Shown here: positions 55,305-63,974 of the stretch, piece after piece
Layout of the letters: every line of letters starts with the position of its first letter
Numbering within the stretch: the stretch's first letter is position 1
Source: Bacteroides stercorirosoris
GTDB lineage: Bacteria; Bacteroidota; Bacteroidia; Bacteroidales; Bacteroidaceae
Length of the DNA stretch: 64,000 nt
Assembly: GCF_900142015.1 (NCBI RefSeq)
Contig: NZ_FQZN01000005.1
Span: 183,186-247,185 of the forward strand
Direction: 5' to 3'
The notes under the pieces: model-generated
What the model was told of the DNA's origin: nothing
What the model saw: only the letters and a program-made list of their open reading frames with translations
Database searches by the model: none
Position numbers and translations under genes: made by a program

Positions 55305-56843
55305 ATGGCTGAAGTTGATAATACCACTGTTGTACTCTATCACTATTTACGGGTATTATCTGTAAGAGTGAGTAGAAGTACTGTGCATCGTTTGCTCGAT
55401 ACTCCATTAGGAGATAGCATACGAGGTATCAGTGATGCACTGGATATGCTTCATGTAAAGAATGAAGTATATCAACTTCCGTCATCCGATTATTTTTCGC
55501 AATTGGAATCTCCTTTTATCACAATGCTTAAGGTGGACAAAAATCCACTTTGCGTAGTGACGAAAAAGGACGATTCCATCGTAGAATTCATTAATGGATA
55601 TGGACAAAAGCATAGTATGATGATGGACAAGTTTTTGCAGCGATGGACGGGTATTGTCTTATTCGGAGAGCCTACTAAAAAGACCTCGAATGAACATTAC
55701 TATGTAATGAAAAATATTATTTTCTATTTATTGCGCTATAAGTTTGTCATCGCTATACTTTTTATCTTGATATTGGGGATGCAAACTGCATTCTCTCAAA
55801 GTCAATCACCTGCTTTTATTGCCTATTTATGTGCATTGAGTTTTGGCATTCTTGTGTCTACCGCTATCCTCTACAAAGAATGGGTGAATGAGCAATTCAT
55901 GGAGCCATTTTGTCATATAGGAAAAGCAGTGAACTGTAATGAAGTGCTTCATTCTAAGGGGGCAAATATAGCAGGTGTAGGATTAGGGGAATTATCTTTG
56001 CTCTACTTTGTTGTTCTCTTTTTGTTTTCTTTGACCTGCTGGAATGATTTTTATGGGATTTCTGTCATTTGCTGTGTTGCTGCAACCGCATTTACTCTAT
56101 ATTCCATTATTTACCAGGTTTTCATTCTTCATAAAGGGTGCATGCTTTGCATGCTGGTAAATCTGGCAGTATGGGGTAATGCGGTGGCTCTTTATATGTT
56201 GAGAAACTATTTTGATATAGGTTTTTCTTTTTCTTCATTTGCTGTATTTATTGCTATAGGATGTATCTGTTTGATTTTTGGAATACAAATGAGAACTATC
56301 TGGAGCAGAGAAAGGGAGAGAGTCTCTCTGAAAAAACATCTTGGTAGCCTGTTTAATTCGGAAACTTTTCAGATGTTACTGGCGCTAAAACCTCAAATAG
56401 AGGAGATGGCAAGTCTGGATATTACGCTGCATAGTCAGGTGGCAGGAGGTAGTGAGGTGATGATAGTAACTAATCCTAATTGTAAGAATTGTGCGAGGAT
56501 TCATCGTCATGTAAAAGAGATAGCTTCAAGGTTTCCTGTATCATTGGTGTTACTGACATTTCCAAATGATAGGTTGGGAGAAAAAATTGCGCAAATTGTC
56601 ATTGCTGCTTACTATGTGGATGGATGGGGCAAGGCAATGCAACTTTTGGAAGAATGGTATGAAACGAAATGTATCAGAGGAGCGGATGATTACAGTATAA
56701 CAACCGAGGTTCAAGATTTGTGGATGAAGCAACAGGTATATTGTCGGAGACAGAGAATAAGCAAGACGCCCTCTGTCATAGTGGGTAAGTATTATATACC
56801 GGAAATGTATCCGCTATCAGATTTAAGATATGTATTAACATAA
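55305..56843 (+). CDS. Three-part membrane protein: C39-like pseudo-peptidase, VKOR, thioredoxin
   Basis: The protein has 512 residues. Residues about 5-120 resemble a C39 peptidase domain (RGISDALDMLHVKNEVYQLP, then SPFITML) but lack the catalytic Cys and His. A VKOR four-helix domain spans about 140-335: loop cysteines C203 and C211 (seven residues between, as in known VKORs) and the active CxxC at 279-282 (CMLC). A thioredoxin-like domain follows with C393-x-x-C396 (CKNC). It should form disulfides in the periplasm and pass electrons to quinone. Its place next to a two-cysteine peptide gene suggests that peptide as substrate. Confidence 0.85.
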   Translation: MAEVDNTTVVLYHYLRVLSVRVSRSTVHRLLDTPLGDSIRGISDALDMLHVKNEVYQLPSSDYFSQLESPFITMLKVDKNPLCVVTKKDDSIVEFINGYGQKHSMMMDKFLQRWTGIVLFGEPTKKTSNEHYYVMKNIIFYLLRYKFVIAILFILILGMQTAFSQSQSPAFIAYLCALSFGILVSTAILYKEWVNEQFMEPFCHIGKAVNCNEVLHSKGANIAGVGLGELSLLYFVVLFLFSLTCWNDFYGISVICCVAATAFTLYSIIYQVFILHKGCMLCMLVNLAVWGNAVALYMLRNYFDIGFSFSSFAVFIAIGCICLIFGIQMRTIWSRERERVSLKKHLGSLFNSETFQMLLALKPQIEEMASLDITLHSQVAGGSEVMIVTNPNCKNCARIHRHVKEIASRFPVSLVLLTFPNDRLGEKIAQIVIAAYYVDGWGKAMQLLEEWYETKCIRGADDYSITTEVQDLWMKQQVYCRRQRISKTPSVIVGKYYIPEMYPLSDLRYVLT

Positions 56844-56935
56844 AGATATTATTTTCGCGAAGTAATAGCTGTTTTGGAATCAGCTTGAAAAAATCCGGAC
56901 TAACACTTTTATTTACCTTTAAATTTTTTATTGTT

Positions 56936-57139
56936 ATGAAGAATTTAAGTAGTTTTGAAGCATTCAAGTTGAACAAGGTTCAGATGGGTGTAGTTAAAGG
57001 TGGCACTCTTTATCATTGTATGGTTGAGTATGGATTTGGAGATTTTTATGTGCGGGTTGTTGAGTCGGAACAAACGTTGAAAGAGGTTGAGGCCGCAGTG
57101 GCAGCACAAGCGCCAGACGCAAGTGTGAACTGTATGTAG
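56936..57139 (+). CDS. Double-glycine-leader peptide precursor
   Basis: The precursor has 67 residues from ATG 56936. The leader MKNLSSFEAFKLNKVQMGVV ends KGG at 21-23, as in the GG-type natural-product precursors of Bacteroidales and C39 exporter substrates. Cleavage after Gly23 would release 44 residues starting TLYHCMVEYGF. The core has only two cysteines, at core positions 5 and 43, and a helical acidic middle (TLKEVEAAVAAQ). An alternative start at 56885 adds a hydrophobic run and is unlikely. It may be a bacteriocin or signal; it is not identified with any known peptide. Confidence 0.8.
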   Translation: MKNLSSFEAFKLNKVQMGVVKGGTLYHCMVEYGFGDFYVRVVESEQTLKEVEAAVAAQAPDASVNCM

Positions 57140-57146
57140 TCTATTT

Positions 57147-57197
57147 ATATGCCAAAAGTTTTTCATTCAATAGAGTTTGATTAAACTTTTGGCATAT
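57147..57197 (+). terminator. Terminator or attenuator after the precursor gene
   Basis: ATATGCCAAAAGTTT (57147-57161) pairs perfectly with 57183-57197 across a 21-base loop. The 3' side is followed by TGTCTTT, a weak U run. Partial read-through would lower expression of the downstream TlpA and export genes relative to the precursor. Confidence 0.65.
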
Positions 57198-57237
57198 TGT
57201 CTTTAAAATATTTGTGTAATACTTAAATAGCCAATAT

Positions 57238-58425
57238 ATGAAATCTATTTTTTATCTGTCAGTTTGTTTGGTTTTTGCTCTTCCAAATATTTTGTGTAAT
57301 TACTCTGTTGAAAAAGAAGAGAGGAATGCAAAAATAATTATATTAGTGGATGATTATATTTGCACTGAAAGTCAGTGGGTATATTTACGTGGATATAAAG
57401 ATTGGATTTCAGGTAATGAGGTTGCTATATTTGACTCTGTATTTATAGAAAAGGGAGAACATAAGGCAGAATTAAATGCTTCTATTTGCGAGGCTACAAG
57501 TCTATTTTTGCTTTTTTCTAAAAATGGACCTAAAAATTTTAAATTTGCAGTAGAGCCAGATTCATGTGTTATCATCAATATCGAAGAAGAAGATGGAAAT
57601 AAATCTTATTATAAAAAGGTATTACAAGGTAATCTGAATAACTATTTAAATACATTCATAAAGGAAAGAACTGTTTATTTAAATAGAATAAAGAATCAGA
57701 CTGATAGTATAGAGCATTTACAGAAGGAGTGGTTTAATAGATTGAGGACAGCGATTGTTACTGCTAACTATGCATGCGTGTGCTATGAACTCGGGATATT
57801 TCTGAAAGTAGATTTTCCTCAGCGTAAGGAAGAAGTAATGAAGTTGCTAAATAATACAGCTGTTAAATTTCCTGATAATATTTCTTTGCAAGAATTTTCA
57901 GGAAGAAAAAAAAGTATTTCAGGAACAGTAGCTTCTCAAAAGGCACAGATGAGAATTAGAGAATTGTTAATGCAGCAATCTAATCAATCTTTTTTGGATT
58001 TGTCCGTTGGAAATAAGATTGATTTATCGTTTTCTAATTTAAAAGGTATCAAAGTTCCTATAGCTATTAATGAAGAAAGTTATATTTTTGTTGATTTCTG
58101 GGCTAGTTGGTGTAAACCTTGTCGCAATGAAATGCCTTCAATAAAGAAACTTGCTAAGCAGTATGAAAATAAATTAAGTGTTTATTCTGTATCTATTGAT
58201 TCGGATCATCAGGCATGGCAAAAAGCTATTGAAGAGGATTCAACTCAGTTATTTCAACATGTTATTGGCACATATTCTAATGGACAGCCGACTAAACTAT
58301 TGCAACAGTTAAATATAAAAATGATACCGGCTAATTTTTTAATAGATAATAATCAGTGTATTATTGCCAAAGATTTGCATGGTGAAAGACTCATGCAAGT
58401 TTTAGATAGCCTTATTCAAAAATGA
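57238..58425 (+). CDS. TlpA-type thioredoxin protein 1
   Basis: The protein has 395 residues and an N-terminal signal sequence (MKSIFYLSVCLVFALPNIL). The N-terminal 230 residues are a beta-rich then helical region like DUF4369 domains in Bacteroides TlpA proteins (RGYKDWISGNEVAIFDSV, SKNGPKNFKFAVEPD). A thioredoxin domain (about 265-395) has the active site WASWCKPC. It is likely periplasmic and would reduce or isomerise disulfides. Its base composition is strongly AT-rich. It is clearly paralogous to the next gene. Confidence 0.85.
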   Translation: MKSIFYLSVCLVFALPNILCNYSVEKEERNAKIIILVDDYICTESQWVYLRGYKDWISGNEVAIFDSVFIEKGEHKAELNASICEATSLFLLFSKNGPKNFKFAVEPDSCVIINIEEEDGNKSYYKKVLQGNLNNYLNTFIKERTVYLNRIKNQTDSIEHLQKEWFNRLRTAIVTANYACVCYELGIFLKVDFPQRKEEVMKLLNNTAVKFPDNISLQEFSGRKKSISGTVASQKAQMRIRELLMQQSNQSFLDLSVGNKIDLSFSNLKGIKVPIAINEESYIFVDFWASWCKPCRNEMPSIKKLAKQYENKLSVYSVSIDSDHQAWQKAIEEDSTQLFQHVIGTYSNGQPTKLLQQLNIKMIPANFLIDNNQCIIAKDLHGERLMQVLDSLIQK

Positions 58426-58514
58426 AATTTGGGAAGCATTTGTATTATCATCCGCAAAGGTACATATAATTCTTACCACTCGTAAGAACTCCTAAATAAT
58501 AATTAATTAAAGCC

Positions 58515-59693
58515 ATGAAAATATTACTACCACTTTTTTCTTTTATCTGTTTGCCCATGTTCTTCTTTTCTCCGGCAGACCAAAAGGAGGAAAAGAACGT
58601 AGAAATCATTCTACACTTAGACAAAGACATGACAGAAGATGCTCAAACAGTCTATCTATGGTCATTTTGTGATGACGGCAACCAACAAAGATTTTGGGAT
58701 TCAGCTAGAATTGAAAAAAGGCAGAAAACTGTAACTCTCCAAGGCTATGTTCCTTATGACTATAATTTATACCTCTGTTTTTCCAAAAATGGTCCTATGC
58801 AGTTGTATGTTTATGCACAACCTAAAGACACTATTGAATTACACATATCATCAAAAGACAGGAAGATGCTTTGGAAGAAGGCCTTAAGAGGGGAGTATCA
58901 CAATATAGCTACAGAAAACTCCTTATACGACAGTTACTATTGGATGAAGAGGAGAGAAACGTCTAAAGACAGCATCCCTTATTACAGTCATCTTTTAATG
59001 GACAGTTATGATAAGATTCTTCATGAAAGTCCATATCCTCAAATTGCAAATAGTAGTTTCTCTATGTTGCGAATGTTTTTTAAAGACTCTATAGGTAACG
59101 ATAGCCTCCAAATTCTAAAGAAATATATCGCGCAAAAATTCTCCGATTACCCCCCTGCTGTAGCCGTATCTGTTCCCCATGAATTGAACGAACGTACACT
59201 AAAGACCCAACAACGCCTAAACGAAATTTCTGCACAACGAAAGAAATATGAGCAAAGTAAAGTAAATACTAAAATAGGAGGTAAATTGTCTTTAAAGTTA
59301 CCAAATGCAAATGGAGAACTTATTTCTTTGAGTGACTTAAAAAGTAAATATATTTTTTTGGATATATGGGCCAGCTGGTGTAAACCATGTAGAGCGCAAA
59401 CTCCATATCTAAAAGTTGTTTTAGAAAAATATAAAAAAGACCTGAAAGTATATGCAGTTTCTATAGATACGAATCATAGTGCATGGAGAAAAGCAATGGA
59501 GCAGGACAAGACGCAGGAATTTATCCATGTAATCGGTTCAGACCAAGAACGAAAAAAGGTAGAGGCTGTAGAAGCATTGGGTATAGAAAGAATTCCAAAA
59601 AATTTCTTATTAGATCGTAACTGCAGAATTATTGCGAAGGATTTACTTGATGATGAACTCATGCAAACCTTAGACAGCTTAACAAAACAATGA
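58515..59693 (+). CDS. TlpA-type thioredoxin protein 2
   Basis: The protein has 392 residues and the same layout as the preceding gene: signal peptide, DUF4369-like part (SKNGPMQLYVYAQPKDTIEL), then thioredoxin with WASWCKPC near residue 295 and the shared end IIAKDLLDDELMQTLDSL. Its stop overlaps the exporter start (ATGA at 59690-59693), so the two are translationally coupled. It may keep core cysteines correct before or after export; this is inferred from position. Confidence 0.85.
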   Translation: MKILLPLFSFICLPMFFFSPADQKEEKNVEIILHLDKDMTEDAQTVYLWSFCDDGNQQRFWDSARIEKRQKTVTLQGYVPYDYNLYLCFSKNGPMQLYVYAQPKDTIELHISSKDRKMLWKKALRGEYHNIATENSLYDSYYWMKRRETSKDSIPYYSHLLMDSYDKILHESPYPQIANSSFSMLRMFFKDSIGNDSLQILKKYIAQKFSDYPPAVAVSVPHELNERTLKTQQRLNEISAQRKKYEQSKVNTKIGGKLSLKLPNANGELISLSDLKSKYIFLDIWASWCKPCRAQTPYLKVVLEKYKKDLKVYAVSIDTNHSAWRKAMEQDKTQEFIHVIGSDQERKKVEAVEALGIERIPKNFLLDRNCRIIAKDLLDDELMQTLDSLTKQ

Positions 59694-61876
59694 AATCTTT
59701 CCCTCACTACATCCAGCACGATACTATGGACTGCGGACCCACCTGTCTCCGCATGGTGTCTGCTTACTATGGTAAACGCTATTCACTGGAAGGGTTAAGG
59801 GAAAAATCATTCATCACCCGTGAAGGTGTATCCATGCTGGGCATTAGTGAGGCGGCAGATAAACTTGGTTTTCGCAGCATTTGTGTACAAGTGGGTTATG
59901 AAAAACTAAAAGAAGCTCCCTTGCCTTGCATCATATATTGGAATCAGCAACATTTTGTCGTGGCATATAAGCTCAATGACAAGCAGGTTTGGGTTGCCGA
60001 TCCCGGAGCAGGAAAACTGAAATATACCAGAGAAGAATTTTGCCGTTGCTGGATAAGTTCGCGAAAGAACGGGGAAGATACGGGAGTTGCACTATTGCTG
60101 GAGCCTACTCCCGATTTCTATGCTATGAAGGACGAGGATGAAACCATCAACCGCAAAGGTTTCGGATTTCTGTATTCATATCTTCGCCCCTATCGGAATT
60201 TAGTAGGTCAACTACTATTGGGGCTGCTATTGGGCAGCATGATACAACTGATGCTCCCATTCCTCACACAGTCCATCGTGGACTTTGGAATTAATAACCA
60301 GAACCTTAGCTTTATATATCTGATACTGCTAGCTCAACTGATGTTGAGTTTTAGTAGCAGTGCCGTGGAGTTTATCCGTGGCTGGATATTGTTGCATCTG
60401 GGGACGCGTATTAACATTGCCCTCATTTCTGATTTCCTGATTAAACTGATGAAGCTCCCTATAGGATACTTCGATACGAAGATGACGGGTGATATCCTGC
60501 AACGTATCAACGACCATACGCGTATTCAGAATTTCCTGACGGGAAGCAGTCTGAGCGTGGTATTCTCCACATTCAACATCGTAGTCTTCGGCGTTGTACT
60601 GTTGCTTTATAACTGGATGATATTCCTTATCTTCATGGGCGGTAGCGGACTTTATATAGCATACGTCTGGCTATTCATGAAGAAGCGTGCTGAACTGGAT
60701 CACAAACGTTTTGCCCAGCAAAGTGCCAATCAGAGTACGGTGGTGCAACTGGTGAATGGCATGCAGGAAATAAAGTTGAGTGCCTGTGAGCAGCAGAAGC
60801 GTTGGGAATGGGAACGAATACAGGCGCGTCTGTTCAAGGTGAACATCCGCAGCCTTGCTTTGCGGCAGTATCAGGATTCGGGAGCGGTATTGATAAACCA
60901 AACGAAAAATATTATAATTACGGGTTTGGTGGCAAGCCTTGTGGTGCGGGGAGAGATGACGTTGGGTATGATGTTGTCCGTGCAGTATATCATTGGGCAA
61001 CTGAACAGTCCGGTAAATGACCTGATAGCTTTTGCGCGCGACATGCAGGACGCCCGTCTTAGTATGAACCGCCTGGGCGAAGTGCGTGACAAGCCTGATG
61101 AAGAAGATCCCGCGAGACAGTTGATACGGGACATTCCTCCGGGGAAAGACCTTCGGTTGGAGAATTTGAGTTTCAGGTATGATCCGTTGAGTGAATTTCC
61201 TACATTGGACGACATCAGCCTGGAGATAAAAACGGGAAAACAGACGGCCGTGGTAGGTATGAGCGGAAGTGGAAAGACAACACTGGTGAAGTTGCTGTTG
61301 GGCTTTTATCCTCCTGCAAGCGGGCAGATACTGCTGGGAGATACGCCATTGGAGAATTACAGTATACGGGAGTGGAGAAAACAGTGCGGTGTTGTGATGC
61401 AGGACGGCTTTATCTTCTCCGATACCATTGCGGGGAACATTGCGCCGGGTGCGGAACGCATTGATAAAGAACGGTTGCGTCATGCGGCCGAGGTGGCAAA
61501 CATACACGGCTTCATCGAAGAATTGCCACTGGGATACAACACCAAGATAGGACAGGAAGGGCATGGATTGAGTCAGGGACAGAAACAACGCATCCTCATA
61601 GCCCGTGCTGTGTATAAGAATCCGGAATTTATCTTCTTTGATGAGGCAACCAATGCATTGGATGCCAATAATGAACGCGTCATTATGGAGAATTTGCAGG
61701 TGTTTTTTAAGGGGCGGACGTCAGTGGTGGTTGCACACCGCCTGAGCACCGTGAGAAATGCAGATAGGATAGTAGTGATAGAGCAGGGGCGAATAGCGGA
61801 GACGGGAACACACGAAGAGCTGACAGCTCGCAAAGGTATCTATTACAGACTGGTAAAGAATCAACTGGAACTTTGA
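59690..61876 (+). CDS. C39-peptidase ABC exporter
   Basis: This 728-residue inner-membrane exporter has an N-terminal C39 peptidase with the active site complete: Cys15 in MDCGPTCL, His88 in NQQHFVV, Asp104 in ADPG. Five or six membrane helices span about 165-450. The ATPase has Walker A GMSGSGKTT, signature LSQGQKQR and Walker B FIFFDEATNALD. It would cut the precursor after Gly23 and export the core. It is coupled by overlap to the TlpA gene before it, and the HlyD gene begins about 20 bases after it. Confidence 0.95.
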   Translation: MKSFPHYIQHDTMDCGPTCLRMVSAYYGKRYSLEGLREKSFITREGVSMLGISEAADKLGFRSICVQVGYEKLKEAPLPCIIYWNQQHFVVAYKLNDKQVWVADPGAGKLKYTREEFCRCWISSRKNGEDTGVALLLEPTPDFYAMKDEDETINRKGFGFLYSYLRPYRNLVGQLLLGLLLGSMIQLMLPFLTQSIVDFGINNQNLSFIYLILLAQLMLSFSSSAVEFIRGWILLHLGTRINIALISDFLIKLMKLPIGYFDTKMTGDILQRINDHTRIQNFLTGSSLSVVFSTFNIVVFGVVLLLYNWMIFLIFMGGSGLYIAYVWLFMKKRAELDHKRFAQQSANQSTVVQLVNGMQEIKLSACEQQKRWEWERIQARLFKVNIRSLALRQYQDSGAVLINQTKNIIITGLVASLVVRGEMTLGMMLSVQYIIGQLNSPVNDLIAFARDMQDARLSMNRLGEVRDKPDEEDPARQLIRDIPPGKDLRLENLSFRYDPLSEFPTLDDISLEIKTGKQTAVVGMSGSGKTTLVKLLLGFYPPASGQILLGDTPLENYSIREWRKQCGVVMQDGFIFSDTIAGNIAPGAERIDKERLRHAAEVANIHGFIEELPLGYNTKIGQEGHGLSQGQKQRILIARAVYKNPEFIFFDEATNALDANNERVIMENLQVFFKGRTSVVVAHRLSTVRNADRIVVIEQGRIAETGTHEELTARKGIYYRLVKNQLEL

Positions 61877-61896
61877 GAAGTGGAGAGTTGGGAGTT

Positions 61897-63195
61897 ATGG
61901 AGAAACAGGAAGAAAAAGACATAGAATTGAGGTGCGAGGAGGTGCAGGAGATACTGACACGGCCGCCGCATGCGTTGGTGAGGTGGGGAATCACGGTGTT
62001 TTTCAGTGTGCTGGCTCTGTTTTTTATCGGTGGCTGCTTCTTCAAGTATCCGGATGTGGTGAGTGCGCAAATCACGGTTACCACGGAGCATCCGCCTGTA
62101 TGGATAGTGGCGCGGGGAAGCGGAAAAATAAAGGAAGTGTATGGCAAAGACCGGGAGCGGATAGAAGCAGGTAAAATCATTGCCGTACTGGAAAACCCGG
62201 CAGAGACGGAAGATGTATTGCTGTTGGAGGAAGCATTACAGGATTTCTGTCTGACGGATAGTTGCGTGCACGGCATTTTGTTTCCCGAACATTTGGCTTT
62301 GGGCAGTATACAGGCCGTTTATGCAACGTTTACCAAGAGTTTGACGGATTATCGTAACTTCCTGTCTTTAGACCTTTACGAACAGAAAATAGAGGCAACC
62401 TGTAAAGAATTGCAGGAGTACCGCAATTATATAAAGCATCTGAATCGTCAGGCAGAACTGGACAAGGAACAGGTGCGGATAGCCGAAACGGTGCACAGCC
62501 GAGAGAAGAAACTTTTTGGCGAGGGACTGACGGCACAATCGGACTATGAAGAGGCCAAACAGGTGTTTCTGAACAGACAACAGGGGCAGGAACAGATGAT
62601 GACTTCACTTTCTTCCGCCAAAATACAGGAGGCGCAGTTACAACAGAATATTCTTGAAACCCGGATGGAGCGAAGTCGGGAAGCTAACAGCCTGGGGACA
62701 GCCTTAAAAGCTGCTTACAATGAATTACAGGTGAGCATCGAGGACTGGAAGATGACGTATCTTTTCATCAGTCCGGCCGGTGGGATATTGTCTTATAACA
62801 ATGTGTGGCAGAAGAATCAGAATGTGAACGGTGGGGATAAAGTTTTCTCTATTGTCGCCTCGCAGACAGGGGATATTATCGGCAAGATAAAACTGCCTGT
62901 TAACGGGTCGGGCAAGGTGAAACCCGGACAACGGGTGAATATCAGCGTGACAGGGTATCCTTATATGGAATTCGGCTTCCTGACCGGAACAGTGGTATCT
63001 GTTTCCCTCTTGACGGATAGCGATAGCATGTATACCGTTACTGTAAGCTTACCGCAGGATTTATGTACATCTTATGGTAAAGTGCTGAATTTCAACGGAG
63101 AACTTACCGGAACGGCGGAGGTGATGACGGATGAAAGGAGCGTGACCGGAAGATTGCTTGAGCCGTTGCGCTATTTGTGGGAGAAATATTTATAA
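61897..63195 (+). CDS. HlyD-family membrane-fusion adaptor
   Basis: The protein has 432 residues from ATG 61897 (a TTG at 61873 would overlap the exporter stop; GGAG stretches precede the ATG). One membrane helix lies at about 33-53 (ITVFFSVLALFFIGGC). Lipoyl-like half-motifs flank a long coiled coil (about 130-270), followed by a beta-barrel region (VSVSLLTDSDSMYTVTVSL). It bridges the exporter to an outer-membrane channel of the TolC type; no TolC gene is in the window. A terminator follows at 63191-63225. Confidence 0.9.
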   Translation: MEKQEEKDIELRCEEVQEILTRPPHALVRWGITVFFSVLALFFIGGCFFKYPDVVSAQITVTTEHPPVWIVARGSGKIKEVYGKDRERIEAGKIIAVLENPAETEDVLLLEEALQDFCLTDSCVHGILFPEHLALGSIQAVYATFTKSLTDYRNFLSLDLYEQKIEATCKELQEYRNYIKHLNRQAELDKEQVRIAETVHSREKKLFGEGLTAQSDYEEAKQVFLNRQQGQEQMMTSLSSAKIQEAQLQQNILETRMERSREANSLGTALKAAYNELQVSIEDWKMTYLFISPAGGILSYNNVWQKNQNVNGGDKVFSIVASQTGDIIGKIKLPVNGSGKVKPGQRVNISVTGYPYMEFGFLTGTVVSVSLLTDSDSMYTVTVSLPQDLCTSYGKVLNFNGELTGTAEVMTDERSVTGRLLEPLRYLWEKYL

Positions 63196-63225
63196 GAGGA
63201 ACAGAGAACGGTTTTTCCTCTTATA
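63191..63225 (+). terminator. Terminator of the export operon
   Basis: TATAAGAGGAA (63191-63201) pairs perfectly with TTCCTCTTATA (63215-63225), overlapping the HlyD stop codon. Confidence 0.7.
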
Positions 63226-63295
63226 AAAGTTGGGGAGCAAAAGAAAAGTTGTATCTTGTCGGCATTTGTTATGATACTTATTGAGTTACTTCAAG

Positions 63296-63544
63296 ATGAA
63301 TGATTATTATATAAAAAAGTATTGGGAAGAAGAGGATATATTATTTTATCTTCATTTTCATAATAAATTAGCTGTTAGACAAATAGAAGTGTTGTCGGGA
63401 GAAGCAGTTTGTTTAACAATTGAAAACCCTATTCAGGGAGAGCATTTGCTATGTGATAAAGAGTTGGATGATTTGTCTTTTGAGGAATCTGACTATATTT
63501 CGGAAGAAGAGTTTAACAAAGTGTGGTCACTATCATTTATTTAA
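63296..63544 (+). CDS. Small acidic protein, possible immunity protein
   Basis: The protein has 82 residues from ATG 63296 (an alternative start at 63281 adds five). The pattern YYIKKYWEEEDILFYLHFHN then KLAVRQIEVLSGEA, with late acidic ELDDLSFEESDYISEEEF and NKVW, resembles short DUF6881-like proteins often seen as immunity or orphan genes beside toxins. There is no signal peptide. It lies right after the export operon but behind its terminator. An immunity role for the exported peptide is a guess from position. Confidence 0.5.
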   Translation: MNDYYIKKYWEEEDILFYLHFHNKLAVRQIEVLSGEAVCLTIENPIQGEHLLCDKELDDLSFEESDYISEEEFNKVWSLSFI

Positions 63545-63627
63545 AATATTAGTTCATAAAAAAATCCATAGTGAGTCCTGTAAGAATGAACGACGAAGTA
63601 AATTGTATAATGATTTTTGTTGATTAA

Positions 63628-63846
63628 ATGTTTCGTAAGTGCCATAAAGAAGTTTCCTTTATTCCGTTAGGTGAGTTCTTTTGTCTTAGGTTTCAGATGA
63701 AAGAAAAAGGAATAATCCATTTGAATGGTTGTATCTCTGATACTCAAATGCCTCAAAGCTCCTTAACTTTTCACAATATTATTTGCGTTGATTATTTGTC
63801 AGTAATACTAATGCAAATAGAAGATGTGATGGATAATTGGGAATAG
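63628..63846 (+). CDS. Short ORF, possibly a gene fragment
   Basis: The frame gives 72 residues (HKEVSFIPLGEFFCLRFQMK near the start, SVILMQIEDVMDNWE at the end). The same frame continues upstream past a TAA as MNDEVNCIMIFVD, which hints at a nonsense-truncated longer gene starting at 63583. There is no signal peptide or named family. It might be another immunity-like remnant. Confidence 0.35.
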   Translation: MFRKCHKEVSFIPLGEFFCLRFQMKEKGIIHLNGCISDTQMPQSSLTFHNIICVDYLSVILMQIEDVMDNWE

Positions 63847-63933
63847 AACATTAGATAAAATGAAGTAGTCAGTATTTTAATGAAAGAGCAAAAAAGGTTT
63901 CCCCAGAGACTATCCATCTGATTGTGTAAATAG

Positions 63934-63966
63934 AAAACTACGGTGTTTCTCTCGTAGTTTTTTTAT
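63934..63966. terminator. Terminator near the right edge
   Basis: AAAACTACG (63934-63942) pairs with CGTAGTTTT (63953-63961), followed by TTTTA. Confidence 0.7.
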
Positions 63967-63974
63967 TTATGTAT

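Noticed and set aside
56885..56935. Longer start for the precursor peptide
   Set aside because: It would put a hydrophobic run before the GG leader, unlike C39 substrates; the ATG at 56936 gives a normal leader length.
58454..58461. Minus-strand promoter between the two TlpA genes
   Set aside because: TACCTTTG is present on the minus strand, but there is no second element upstream and nothing for it to express except antisense of the first TlpA gene.
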